Positions 1 to 6,926 of a stretch of DNA of 13,173 bases are shown piece by piece (the first letter of the stretch is position 1; each line of letters starts with the position of its first letter). The notes beneath the pieces are model-generated. The model saw only the letters and a list, made by a program, of their open reading frames with translations, had not been told where the DNA came from and searched no databases. This DNA comes from JAZKFT01 sp043760535 (GTDB taxonomy: Bacteria; Bacteroidota; Bacteroidia; Chitinophagales; Chitinophagaceae), in the NCBI GenBank assembly GCA_043760535.1, contig JAYUOV010000152.1:1-13173 (forward strand). The letters run 5' to 3'. A program made the position numbers and the translations under genes.

Positions 1-150
1 GTAAATTTATTTTGCCCGATAGAAAACTGTGCTACGAGGACAAGAAAAAAATGCAAGGCTAATTTCGACATCGCATTAGAAAATTAAATTGGGCCAAAAA
101 CGAAATATTTGCTCAAACAATTAATATACAGAGTGTACCCAATAATAGAA
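1..150. other. Non-coding stretch without recognised features
   Basis: AT-rich sequence at the window edge. I find no reading frame with protein-like composition on either strand, no hairpin followed by a T-run and no clear promoter. It may be the intergenic tail of a gene outside the window. The only protein-length frame nearby, beginning at 164, runs through the structured repeats downstream and does not look like a protein. Confidence 0.4.
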
Positions 151-186
151 GTTGCGTTAGGGATTGCAGCGAAAAGCCCGTAACGC
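151..186. repeat. Structured repeat, copy 1 (AGCGAAAAGCCCG core)
   Basis: A 13-nt core, AGCGAAAAGCCCG at 168-180, recurs exactly at 244-256. In this copy the core is enclosed by GCGTTA (154-159) and TAACGC (181-186), with GGG (160-162) facing CCC (177-179). It can therefore fold into a 9-bp stem with a single bulged G and the core purine tract in the loop. The paired outer arm implies that structure rather than coding is under selection. The function is unknown; it could be a dispersed structured repeat or part of a transcription-end signal. Confidence 0.55.
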
Positions 187-230
187 CGCCAATGATTGCT
201 ACACTTGCGAAGCTTTGGTGCAATTATGCG

Positions 231-263
231 GCGGCGGACTTGTAGCGAAAAGCCCGACCCGCC
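231..263. repeat. Structured repeat, copy 2 (AGCGAAAAGCCCG core)
   Basis: The second exact copy of the 13-nt core is at 244-256. Here GGCGG just before the core can pair with CCGCC (259-263). The same CCGCC is also the left arm of the downstream hairpin (258-263 with 272-277), so the two foldings exclude each other. The flanks resemble copy 1 over about 36 nt but have diverged in sequence while keeping pairing potential. Confidence 0.5.
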
Positions 264-291
264 TGGTTTTCGGCGGGGAACGCCCTTTTTT
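248..291. terminator. Hairpin with flanking A/T tracts, probable bidirectional terminator
   Basis: CCCGCC (258-263) and GGCGGG (272-277) form a perfect 6-bp GC stem with an 8-nt loop. The outer AAAAG (248-252) can pair with CTTTT (285-289), and a T6 run lies at 286-291. Read on the minus strand, the stem is followed by a shorter T-rich run. It lies about 90 nt past the stop of the minus-strand outer-membrane gene, so it is a candidate terminator for that gene as well as for any plus-strand transcript from the left. Confidence 0.5.
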
Positions 292-337
292 CGTAATTAG
301 TTTATTCGTTAGAATTGTACTTATAATCCCGGTTTTC

Positions 338-377
338 CTAATCAACTAATCAACCAATTAACCAATCAACCAAAACC
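338..377. repeat. Octad tandem repeat tract (CTAATCAA-type)
   Basis: Five 8-bp units stand in perfect register: CTAATCAA, CTAATCAA, CCAATTAA, CCAATCAA and CCAAAACC. The tract ends one base before the stop codon of the outer-membrane protein gene, so it lies directly in its 3' flank. Similar short-period tracts occur in other intergenic gaps of this window. No function is evident. Confidence 0.75.
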
Positions 378-378
378 C

Positions 379-1719
379 CTACTCGTACCGCCGCTTTTGG
401 AACCATATATCGCTAAGGCTAAAGCCGAGGTGAAATTTGAAAATATTTTCGGTGAGGCTGCTGTTATTATCCCCACGCTTACCTACTTCGAAGCCAAGGT
501 TAATGGTGGTAAACTGATTGCTGTAAAAGCTGCGGCGCTTAACGGGTATGCCAAAACCAAACGTAAATGCATACACGGGCAACTGAATGTTTTTAGCGTT
601 TACATAATCTTTGCCAAAATAAAAACCGGCACGGTAATTAATCCTCCCGGCCATGCTTTCGCTGAGGATATTTGGGGTTATTTGTCCGCCAACTCTAAGC
701 ATATAGCTACTTTTTACTTGATCTTTTTGGCCAAAAAAGCTAAACTCGTCCCATGCGGTAGCATCGTACTGCACACCCAGCATCCACTTCTCTGTTTTGG
801 TAAGGGTATCGTTTTTGCCAATTACAAAACCCAAACTGTAACTTTTCGGAAACTGGATATCGCCTGCAATACCCTTTGCTTCAAAGATGCTATCCACTTG
901 TATAGGTACACCGGTTGTTTGGTCGTAATTAAAGGTTTCTCTTACTATATCTTTTGTGCCTTTAAGCATGTGTTTAAGGGCATAGGTTCCGCCGAGTCTT
1001 ACAAAGCCATTCTTGCCCAATTTGGCCTCGTACTGCACCCCCGTTTCGGCAAAAAAACTGCCAAAAGAAATATTGTTGGCCGAGTTGGATTTGTAAGAAG
1101 CCATAGAATCAATAAAAAAGCGACGAGTGCTTAGTGCCTCCTGGCCAAAGTGATAGCCAATATTGCCACCAAAACTAAAGCCGGCAATTTTATAACCGGT
1201 TCCAATAAATGCTTTATTGCTGCCGCCACTACCTTCATACAGAGTAAGTATGCTGTCTCTAAGCGTTTGTGCTACATTAAGCCGTTCGTAGCTTTCTACT
1301 TTATAGTTAATTCTTGTAGCCGGCCTTATGCCGAAAGCCATGCCCCAAGTGCCTTTTTTATTGAGCGGAAGGCCAATAGTTAGGTAGTTAAAGGTAAGGT
1401 TGGCACTGCTGTATTTGTCGGTTTTGGCACTGTTTTGTAAGGTGCGGTTTTCTATTTCCATGCTTACATCGAAAGTGGTAAGGCCTATACGGCTATAACT
1501 GGCCGGATTTAAGAAATTAACCGATTGCCGATCCATGTAAGCAGTAGATACGCCGCCCATGCCTCTGTTTACTACGTTACCGCTTTGGGTAACATCGCCA
1601 AGGCCATAGCGGCTATAAGGGCTATTAATTTGGGCAATAGAAAAAAGCGAAACGCAACAAAGCACAGTTAGTAATGCACTACGTAGTTTGGTTGGTGTTG
1701 TTGATGTTACAGATAGCAT
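379..1719 (-). CDS. Outer-membrane beta-barrel protein, FadL/PorV-like, function unknown
   Basis: The chosen start at 1719 has AAAGGA four bases upstream. The longer frame back to 1797 would add 26 residues and lie deep inside coaX. The product is 446 aa. It begins with a basic, then hydrophobic signal peptide (about residues 1-30, ending near SLFSIAQ), followed by SPYSRYGLGD and GMGGVSTAYMD with NPASYS, the N-terminal pattern of Bacteroidota FadL/OMPP1/PorV-like barrels. The rest is alternating polar/aromatic strands with Gly-rich turns (for example LGVQYDATAWDEF and RVGGQITPN), ending in a strand that contains DIWF. It is probably an outer-membrane barrel. A fatty-acid or other hydrophobic substrate would be a guess. 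The start overlaps coaX by 41 bp, suggesting co-transcription and translational coupling. A putative terminator lies at 248-291. Confidence 0.8.
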   Translation of the reverse strand: MLSVTSTTPTKLRSALLTVLCCVSLFSIAQINSPYSRYGLGDVTQSGNVVNRGMGGVSTAYMDRQSVNFLNPASYSRIGLTTFDVSMEIENRTLQNSAKTDKYSSANLTFNYLTIGLPLNKKGTWGMAFGIRPATRINYKVESYERLNVAQTLRDSILTLYEGSGGSNKAFIGTGYKIAGFSFGGNIGYHFGQEALSTRRFFIDSMASYKSNSANNISFGSFFAETGVQYEAKLGKNGFVRLGGTYALKHMLKGTKDIVRETFNYDQTTGVPIQVDSIFEAKGIAGDIQFPKSYSLGFVIGKNDTLTKTEKWMLGVQYDATAWDEFSFFGQKDQVKSSYMLRVGGQITPNILSESMAGRINYRAGFYFGKDYVNAKNIQLPVYAFTFGFGIPVKRRSFYSNQFTTINLGFEVGKRGDNNSSLTENIFKFHLGFSLSDIWFQKRRYE

Positions 1720-2419
1720 AAAGTCCTTTAAACAATAATTCGGGGCAAGCAAATATCTTGTTTTTGAGGTGCGAACCCAAATGCATCGCATCTCCACCGG
1801 TTAAAAGCACGTTAAATGACCTGTATTTTTGCCTATAAGCGTCCACAAAACCATCAATTTCCATGGCCATTCCTAAAACCACACCGCTTTGAATATTGGT
1901 TGTAGTATCGTACCCAATAAGCGGTACATTCCAATGTGGCTCTACGATTGGGAGCATTGCGGTGTACGAATTAAGGGCTTTCATACGCATGTACATGCCT
2001 GGGCTAATGCCGCCGCCGAGGAACTCGTTTTTTATATTTAAAAAATTATAGGTGATGCAGGTGCCAAGGCCAATAATTAGGTTGTTTTGTTGCGGATATT
2101 GCAAAACGGCGGCGGCACAAAGTGCCAAACGATCGGCTCCAATGGTTTGGGGCTTGCCTACTGGCGTGGTAAAATTAAGGCGGCTGGTAGCGGCTGCAAG
2201 CTTATGAAAACTTGTTTTTTGTTGCAGTAAAACTTCTATGCTTTCGGGGTGATGGATAACTGATGAAAGAATAGATTGGCCGGGCTTGTGCAGCTCCACA
2301 ATTTGTGCTATGGATGCAGCAAGGTCTTCGCCCATGTAAATTACTTCGGCCAGTTCTTCATTATGAAAAATAGCAGCTTTTTGGCGGCTGTTGCCAAAAT
2401 CGAGACAGAGGGAAACCAT
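1679..2419 (-). CDS. coaX: Type III pantothenate kinase
   Basis: The product phosphorylates pantothenate with ATP, the first step of coenzyme A synthesis in the cytoplasm. At 246 aa it has the usual CoaX length. ASKHA-fold motifs are in order: DFGNS at 7-11 (phosphate loop), IGADR at 93-97 with the Asp expected to be the catalytic base, GTCITYN at 119-125, GGGISPGMYMRMKAL near 135-149 and GGDA near the C-terminus. The third motif normally ends in Asp, the monovalent-cation ligand in characterised CoaX; here it is Asn125. The start is fixed by the motif-bearing N-terminus. A heptad repeat tract begins 5 nt upstream of the ATG in place of a clear Shine-Dalgarno site. The 3' end overlaps the outer-membrane gene by 41 bp. 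Confidence 0.93.
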   Translation of the reverse strand: MVSLCLDFGNSRQKAAIFHNEELAEVIYMGEDLAASIAQIVELHKPGQSILSSVIHHPESIEVLLQQKTSFHKLAAATSRLNFTTPVGKPQTIGADRLALCAAAVLQYPQQNNLIIGLGTCITYNFLNIKNEFLGGGISPGMYMRMKALNSYTAMLPIVEPHWNVPLIGYDTTTNIQSGVVLGMAMEIDGFVDAYRQKYRSFNVLLTGGDAMHLGSHLKNKIFACPELLFKGLYAICNINNTNQTT

Positions 2420-2424
2420 GAGAG

Positions 2425-2452
2425 GATTTGTGATTTAGGATTTATGATTTGT
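2425..2452. repeat. Heptad tract upstream of coaX (GATTTRN x4)
   Basis: Four consecutive 7-bp units stand in register: GATTTGT, GATTTAG, GATTTAT and GATTTGT. The tract starts 5 nt upstream of the coaX start codon and occupies its presumed leader; on the coding strand it reads as repeated NTAAATC-like units. The same heptad family sits in the same place upstream of pdhC (10309-10341). Confidence 0.75.
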
Positions 2453-2474
2453 TGCTGTTGGTGCTTTTCTTCAT

Positions 2475-2526
2475 TTATTGACGAATTACTTATTGACCAT
2501 TGACCAAATGACCTATTAACTAACTG
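2475..2526. repeat. Degenerate 7-8 bp repeat tract (ATTGACC-type)
   Basis: Loosely periodic units such as TTATTGAC, TATTGACC, ATTGACCA, AATGACCT and ATTAACTA fill the second half of the gap between the LON gene stop and coaX. The period wavers between 7 and 8 bp. It resembles the octad tract at 338-377 more than the adjacent GATTTRN heptads. No promoter could be assigned inside it. Confidence 0.55.
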
Positions 2527-2531
2527 TGGTT

Positions 2532-3167
2532 TCAAAATTCAAAGCCCTTCAAATCCCTGAAATGGCCGTTCAGCTTTACTTTTTCTTTTAGGGCGTCCAT
2601 TCCGGCTACTATGGGCAGTACTTTGGCCAAATGGCGTTTTAGGTATTCCTGCCGCTGATCTTCCCTCAGTAATTGCATCAGTTCGTATTCTTCTTCCAGG
2701 TTAAGGCCAGCGTGGTGGGCAATATCGTAACTGATAAGCTCGTAGTCTGGCTTTTTAAAATGCTTAGTAATATTAAGCAGTTTGTGTAGCTCTCTTACGC
2801 CGGTTATAAGGCCGGGCATCAGTTCTTTTTTTGTTTCGGTGGTAATTTTAGAATGTTTAACTATGGCACCACTAAATAATTTGTCGGGCACAGCTTTTAC
2901 CAATTCTAGCATCCTAAAAACACCCATGCCTTTGGTTTGGATGTCCATTTTACCATTGCTGTAGATTTCTATTACTTCGGTTACGGTTACAGAGGCACCA
3001 TACTCCATTACTTTGTTATTTATTACTGTAGGTATGCCAAATGGCCTGTTTTCGGCAAAGCATTCGGTAATTAATTGCTTATAACGGTCTTCGAAAATGT
3101 GCAGGTTCAGCTCTTCGCCGGGGTACACTACAATGCCTAGTGGAAAAATGGGAATAAAATTGGTCAT
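2532..3167 (-). CDS. LON peptidase substrate-binding domain protein (stand-alone)
   Basis: The 211-aa protein begins FIPIFPLGIVVYPGEELNLH and continues with IFEDRYKQLI, the hallmark opening of the LON N-terminal (PUA-like) domain. The domain continues through FGIPTVIN, GASVTVTEVIEIYSNGKMDI and GMGVFRMLEL. A helical C-terminal part includes EEEYELMQLLREDQRQEYL. There is no AAA+ ATPase or Ser-Lys protease domain, so it is not Lon protease itself. Such small LON proteins are common, and their role (perhaps binding unfolded or client proteins) is not settled. It lies 112 bp upstream of coaX and 62 bp after the GT4 gene on the same strand, so an operon is possible, though the repeat-filled gaps may separate transcripts. 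Cytoplasmic, with no signal peptide. Confidence 0.85.
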   Translation of the reverse strand: MTNFIPIFPLGIVVYPGEELNLHIFEDRYKQLITECFAENRPFGIPTVINNKVMEYGASVTVTEVIEIYSNGKMDIQTKGMGVFRMLELVKAVPDKLFSGAIVKHSKITTETKKELMPGLITGVRELHKLLNITKHFKKPDYELISYDIAHHAGLNLEEEYELMQLLREDQRQEYLKRHLAKVLPIVAGMDALKEKVKLNGHFRDLKGFEF

Positions 3168-3229
3168 GTTTTTAGCATTCCTGTTTTTTATGCGGCTAAG
3201 GTCATTAGGTAATTAGTTATCTCCATTCC

Positions 3230-4210
3230 TCATTCAAAAAAAAGAAATTTTTCTTTTTGTACAGTCAATAAAGCCGGGTGAGTAGTATTAAGTGGTTCTC
3301 CGTTCAGCACTTTTTCGTACAGCCGCATATATGCGGCAGCCATTTGTGTGGCAGTAAAAACGTCCATTGCATATTGGTGGCAATGCTGCCTGTTATAGCT
3401 GCCAATATGTTGCATAGCCTCCGCCAGTTCGCTGCTTTTATTAGATAAAAACCCAACTGCTGGTGGCACCAGCTCTGGCAGTGACCCATAAGGAGTGGCA
3501 AAAACTGGGCAACCAAAATACAGGCTTTCTATAATGGCTATGCCAAAAGGCTCATGCCAGCGTACAGGAAATAATAATGCGGCTGAATGTAGCAGTAACC
3601 GGTTCTTTTTTTCGCCACCTACCATGCCTTCGAAGCGGGTATTAGGATCTAGTGTAAGGCGAATGCCCTGGTTAAAATTAAACCTAACTCCACCAATTAT
3701 CCTTAGCCGCATTCTAGCCATTCTGGCAGTTTTAATAGCTCCGGTTACATTTTTCACCCGCCATGCAGCATCGGCTAAAAAATGGATGTATGGCTTTTTA
3801 GCTGTAAAATCTGGCTTGCCATAATCATCTGGGTCTATGCCATTGTGTACAAAAACGGTGCTGCCGTATCGTGCCGCATGGTTCGCAGATACAAAAACGG
3901 TATTCCTGTCCATTTCGGTTTGCGCCAGTACATTGGTTTGGTTCATTATAATGTAAGGTTTCAGCGGTATTTCGTTTACACTAAAACTAAGGTGTATTAC
4001 ATCTACACCTTTGGGCACCAAGGTATTAAAAGGCACCGTTTCGTTGTAAACATACACATCGGCAAAGGTGCAGTAAGAGCCTTTGGTAACCAGGTATGAA
4101 ACCTTGTGGCCCTGCTTTACAAGCACTTTGCCAAGCCACCAAATAGCTCTTTCTATGCCACCATATTTTAAGGCTGGTAAAAATGAATTGTTTACAATAA
4201 GAATATGCAT
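3230..4210 (-). CDS. GT4-family (GT-B) glycosyltransferase
   Basis: A retaining GT-B glycosyltransferase of 326 aa, a little short for the family. The N-terminal Rossmann half opens with HILIVNNSFLPALKYGGIER, the GG-I-E acceptor-side loop typical of GT4. The C-terminal half carries FLADAAWRVKN, RLRIIGG, FEGMVGGEKK and then HEPFGIAIIE, giving the E-x7-E pair at Glu220/Glu228, followed by GCPVFATPYGSLPELV. The middle linker is compact, which accounts for the short length. The sugar and acceptor cannot be read from sequence; surface-polysaccharide or LPS assembly on the cytoplasmic face is the natural inference. It is divergently placed from four GT-A glycosyltransferases and shares an 88-bp gap with them. 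Confidence 0.87.
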   Translation of the reverse strand: MHILIVNNSFLPALKYGGIERAIWWLGKVLVKQGHKVSYLVTKGSYCTFADVYVYNETVPFNTLVPKGVDVIHLSFSVNEIPLKPYIIMNQTNVLAQTEMDRNTVFVSANHAARYGSTVFVHNGIDPDDYGKPDFTAKKPYIHFLADAAWRVKNVTGAIKTARMARMRLRIIGGVRFNFNQGIRLTLDPNTRFEGMVGGEKKNRLLLHSAALLFPVRWHEPFGIAIIESLYFGCPVFATPYGSLPELVPPAVGFLSNKSSELAEAMQHIGSYNRQHCHQYAMDVFTATQMAAAYMRLYEKVLNGEPLNTTHPALLTVQKEKFLFFE

Positions 4211-4298
4211 GAAAGGTAATTATGTTTGCAAAGTCGGATTTTTTTTGTTGCTGACCTTCGCCAAAAAAAATGAATGGGTCATTTATAATTTTAATAAA
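4211..4298. promoter_or_regulatory. Divergent intergenic gap, presumed promoters
   Basis: This 88-bp gap separates the start codons of divergent genes, so promoters for both directions should lie in or near it. TATGTTTG at 4221-4228 fits the Bacteroidota -7 box TAnnTTTG on the plus strand, but I see no TTTG at the expected 19-21 bp upstream, so the assignment is weak. No convincing minus-strand box was found. An A8 run lies at about 4263-4270. Confidence 0.3.
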
Positions 4299-5168
4299 AT
4301 GATGATATCTGGGTTTACGATTATAAAAAATGCGGTGCTGAACGATTACCCAATTGTAGAGGCCATATATTCTATACTGCCAGTAGTGGACGAAATGGTT
4401 GTGCTGGTGGGTGATTGTAATGATGGCACACTGGAACTGATTACGGCTATAAAGGATTGTAAAATAAAAATTCATCGCTCTGTTTGGAACCCCAACTTAC
4501 GTAAGGGTGGCGAGGTTTTGGCCGATGAAACCAACAAGGCATTTGCACTGATAAACCCCGCTGCCGATTGGGCATTTTATATTCAGGCCGATGAAGTGGT
4601 ACCAGAACAATATCACCCTGCCATACAGGCCGCCTGCCAAAAATATGAGACCAATAAACGGGTCCAGGGCCTTCTATTTAAATACCTGCATTTTTATGGC
4701 ACCTATGATTATATTGGCGATAGCCGTCGCTGGTATAACTGCGAAACAAGAATCATTCGCAACAATAAAAAAATCAGCTCCTATAAAGATGCACAAGGCT
4801 TTAGGATAGGCCATACCAAACTGTGGGTAAAAGCCATAGACGCCTGGGTGTACCACTATGGCTGGGTAAAAAGCCCTAGGCAAATGCTGAGTAAACATTT
4901 TAATGTGGGCAAATACTGGAATCCCAACCACAATGAAAAATATATGCCTACAGAAAGCGATGTTTTTAATTTTGAAGACTTTGATTCGCTTGCAAAATTT
5001 ACAGGTACGCATCCGGCAGTAATGCAGCAGCGGATTAGTAACCTAAACTGGTCTTTACAGATAGATGTTTCACAAAAGAAGTTTTCTCTAAAGCAAAAAA
5101 TACTCTACTACTTCGAAAAACTTTTAGGTATCCGTTTGTTCGATTTTAAAAACCATAAAAAAATATAA
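4299..5168 (+). CDS. GT-A glycosyltransferase (GT2-like), Bacteroidota type
   Basis: The start is placed at the first of two adjacent ATGs (4299), because the fold begins at once with ISGFTIIKNAVLNDYP. An upstream extension of 72 residues would run into the divergent gene. The product is 289 aa. The nucleotide-binding half includes EAIYSILPVVDEMVVLVGDC and NDGTLELI, and the metal-binding DxD-like motif is QADEV at 96-100 in WAFYIQADEVVPEQ. The conserved middle part SVWNPNLRKGGEVLADETN is typical of a Bacteroidota glycosyltransferase type that I recognise but cannot name by substrate. There is no membrane segment. It is the first gene of the plus-strand run; the next starts 9 bp after its stop, so the two are likely co-transcribed. 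Confidence 0.85.
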   Translation: MMISGFTIIKNAVLNDYPIVEAIYSILPVVDEMVVLVGDCNDGTLELITAIKDCKIKIHRSVWNPNLRKGGEVLADETNKAFALINPAADWAFYIQADEVVPEQYHPAIQAACQKYETNKRVQGLLFKYLHFYGTYDYIGDSRRWYNCETRIIRNNKKISSYKDAQGFRIGHTKLWVKAIDAWVYHYGWVKSPRQMLSKHFNVGKYWNPNHNEKYMPTESDVFNFEDFDSLAKFTGTHPAVMQQRISNLNWSLQIDVSQKKFSLKQKILYYFEKLLGIRLFDFKNHKKI

Positions 5169-5177
5169 CAAAATTTA

Positions 5178-5948
5178 ATGCACCCTATTTCAGTGGTAAT
5201 TATAACCTACAACGAAGAACGAAATATAGGCCGTTGCCTAGACAGTGTTCAGGGCCTTGCCGACGAAATTGTGGTGGTGGATTCTTTTTCTACAGATGCC
5301 ACGGAGGTTATTTGTAAGCAGTATGGTGTTCGTTTTGTACAGCAGGCTTTTTTAGGTTATGTACAGCAAAAAAAAATGGCCACTACACAGGCCACTTATT
5401 CTTTTATACTGTCGCTTGATGCAGATGAAGCACTAAGTCTAGAACTGTATGCAGCTATTGCAGCAGTAAAAAAAACCGGCTTTACAAAAGATGTTTATTT
5501 GATGAACCGCTGTACCAATTTCGGTGGCCGGTGGATAAAACATGGCACCTGGTATCCCGATAAAAAACTGCGTCTTTTTAACCGGGAAAAAGCAGCCTGG
5601 GCAGGTACAAATCCACACGATAAAATAACAATAAATAGTAACAGCAGCGTTGGCAAGTTAAATGGCAATATTTTACATTACAGTTATAATACTATTGAAG
5701 AACTAGTAACACAGGCCAATAAATTTACCACCATACAAGCACTGGCTATGCACAATGCAGGTAAAAAAACCAGCGTTATGAAAATAATCATCAACCCGTG
5801 GTGGGCTTTTATTAACGGCTATATTTTTAAGCTTGGATTTTTAGATGGCAGAGATGGTTATTTAATAGCTTCAACTGTAGCCTACCAAACCATGCTTAAA
5901 TACAGCAAGCTCTTAAATTTACAAAAACAAGAACAGGATATACCATAA
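5178..5948 (+). CDS. GT2 glycosyltransferase, WaaE/KdtX-like
   Basis: The 256-aa GT-A enzyme resembles WaaE/KdtX, which adds beta-1,4-glucose to the first inner-core heptose of LPS. Visible features are ISVVIITYNEERNIGRCLDS at the N-terminus, VVVDSFSTD around the first conserved Asp, and SLDADEALS with the DxD at 81-83. Further on are the family-typical GGRWIKHGTWYPDKKLRLFN and AWAGTNPHDKI, and the C-terminal GFLDGRDGYLIA. The length matches the family. The acceptor in this organism may differ, since Bacteroidota cores vary. It follows the previous gene by 9 bp with no Shine-Dalgarno site. A 64-bp gap follows before the next gene. Confidence 0.85.
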   Translation: MHPISVVIITYNEERNIGRCLDSVQGLADEIVVVDSFSTDATEVICKQYGVRFVQQAFLGYVQQKKMATTQATYSFILSLDADEALSLELYAAIAAVKKTGFTKDVYLMNRCTNFGGRWIKHGTWYPDKKLRLFNREKAAWAGTNPHDKITINSNSSVGKLNGNILHYSYNTIEELVTQANKFTTIQALAMHNAGKKTSVMKIIINPWWAFINGYIFKLGFLDGRDGYLIASTVAYQTMLKYSKLLNLQKQEQDIP

Positions 5949-6012
5949 TTGACACTTTGCTTTTTATCTAAAATTAGATGAGTATAGCTGGCCAAAAAAA
6001 TCAAACATCAAC
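5949..6012 (+). promoter_or_regulatory. Gap inside the glycosyltransferase run with small palindrome
   Basis: ATCTAA (5966-5971) and TTAGAT (5974-5979) form a perfect 6-bp inverted repeat with a 2-nt centre. The gap could hold a secondary promoter for the two downstream glycosyltransferases. TTTG lies at about 5956-5959, but TATAGCTG downstream is a poor -7 box and the spacing is long, so no promoter is claimed. Confidence 0.25.
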
Positions 6013-6921
6013 ATGGATAAACCATTGATAAGCATTGCTATGGCAAGCTATAACGGCGAAAAATATATTGCAGAACAGCTCGATTCAATACTTAAACAAT
6101 CGTACCAACGTATAGAGGTTGTAATTGTAGATGATGGCTCAAAAGACGACACGGTATCATTAATAAAAAGCTACCAGCAAAAATTTGCTTGTTTAAAATT
6201 GTTTGTAAATGAAACCAATACCGGCGTTACCAAAACTTTTGAAAAAGCAATAATTAAATGCTCAGGTTTTTATATTGCCCTTTGCGATCAGGACGATATT
6301 TGGGAGACTGATAAAATAGCTATCCTCGTAGGTGAAATCGGCAACCATGATGCCGTATATGCTAACTCTTTATTGGTAGATGCAAAGGGGCAATCGTTGG
6401 GTAAATCTTTTACAAGCATCATGAATATGAAAACATATAACAGCGGAGCTCCATTTTTATTATCCAACTCGGTACCTGGTCATAGTATTTTAATGAAGCA
6501 GTCTTTTGTAGAAAAAATTTTACCATTTCCACCCAAAATGCTTTTTGATTTATGGATTGGCTTTTGTGCCGCTGCCAACAACGGAATAAAATTTGTAGAT
6601 AAAACGCTGGTTAAATACAGGCAACACGATAACAATGCAATAGGTACTCGAGACTCTAAAAACAAGAAGCCGAAAGTTTCCCTTCAAAAACAATTTGATG
6701 ATAAATTGGAAGAGCTGCAAACATTAGCCACCGCACCTATAAAAGACGAAAACACGACACTTATTTTACAGCAAATGCTTTGTCATTTTCACCTTAAATG
6801 GAGCCTGAGGCGAAGTATTTTTTTCTTTAAACACTATAACGAAATTCTGGTGAGCAAGAACAAGCCGGTTTACAGAAAAAAGCTCTTCTGTATTAAAATG
6901 TTTTTTAAACCTAATTTCTAA
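6013..6921 (+). CDS. GT2 glycosyltransferase, rhamnosyltransferase-like
   Basis: A 302-aa inverting GT-A enzyme. ISIAMASYNGEKYIAEQLDS opens the nucleotide-binding domain. VDDGSKDDT has the first Asp pair at 40-41, and ALCDQDDIW (89-97) is the DxD-containing motif shared by RfbF-type rhamnosyltransferases and relatives. Acceptor-side residues include SNSVPGHSILMK, FDLWIGF and the KYRQHDNNAIG block. The C-terminal helical tail is basic. The family is confident but the sugar is not. The following gene is homologous along its whole length, so this is one half of a tandem pair. Its stop is 5 bp before the next start, implying co-translation. Confidence 0.88.
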   Translation: MDKPLISIAMASYNGEKYIAEQLDSILKQSYQRIEVVIVDDGSKDDTVSLIKSYQQKFACLKLFVNETNTGVTKTFEKAIIKCSGFYIALCDQDDIWETDKIAILVGEIGNHDAVYANSLLVDAKGQSLGKSFTSIMNMKTYNSGAPFLLSNSVPGHSILMKQSFVEKILPFPPKMLFDLWIGFCAAANNGIKFVDKTLVKYRQHDNNAIGTRDSKNKKPKVSLQKQFDDKLEELQTLATAPIKDENTTLILQQMLCHFHLKWSLRRSIFFFKHYNEILVSKNKPVYRKKLFCIKMFFKPNF

Positions 6922-6926
6922 TATAC

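Noticed and set aside
397..1134. Long plus-strand frame of 245 codons opposite the outer-membrane protein gene
   Set aside because: It is antisense to a gene with signal peptide and barrel periodicity; its sequence is low in recognisable motifs and it has no partner genes.
1720..1797. N-terminal extension of the outer-membrane protein gene to an ATG at 1797
   Set aside because: It would place 26 non-signal residues before a good signal peptide and extend the coaX overlap; the ATG at 1719 has its own AAAGGA.
4083..4298. N-terminal extension of the first plus-strand glycosyltransferase
   Set aside because: The extension is antisense to the GT4 start region, its residues do not resemble the family, and the fold begins directly at 4299.
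5949..5954. TTGACA directly after the WaaE-like stop, as a sigma70 -35 box
   Set aside because: No -10 box at a suitable distance, and primary sigma factors of Bacteroidota do not use the TTGACA/TATAAT pattern.
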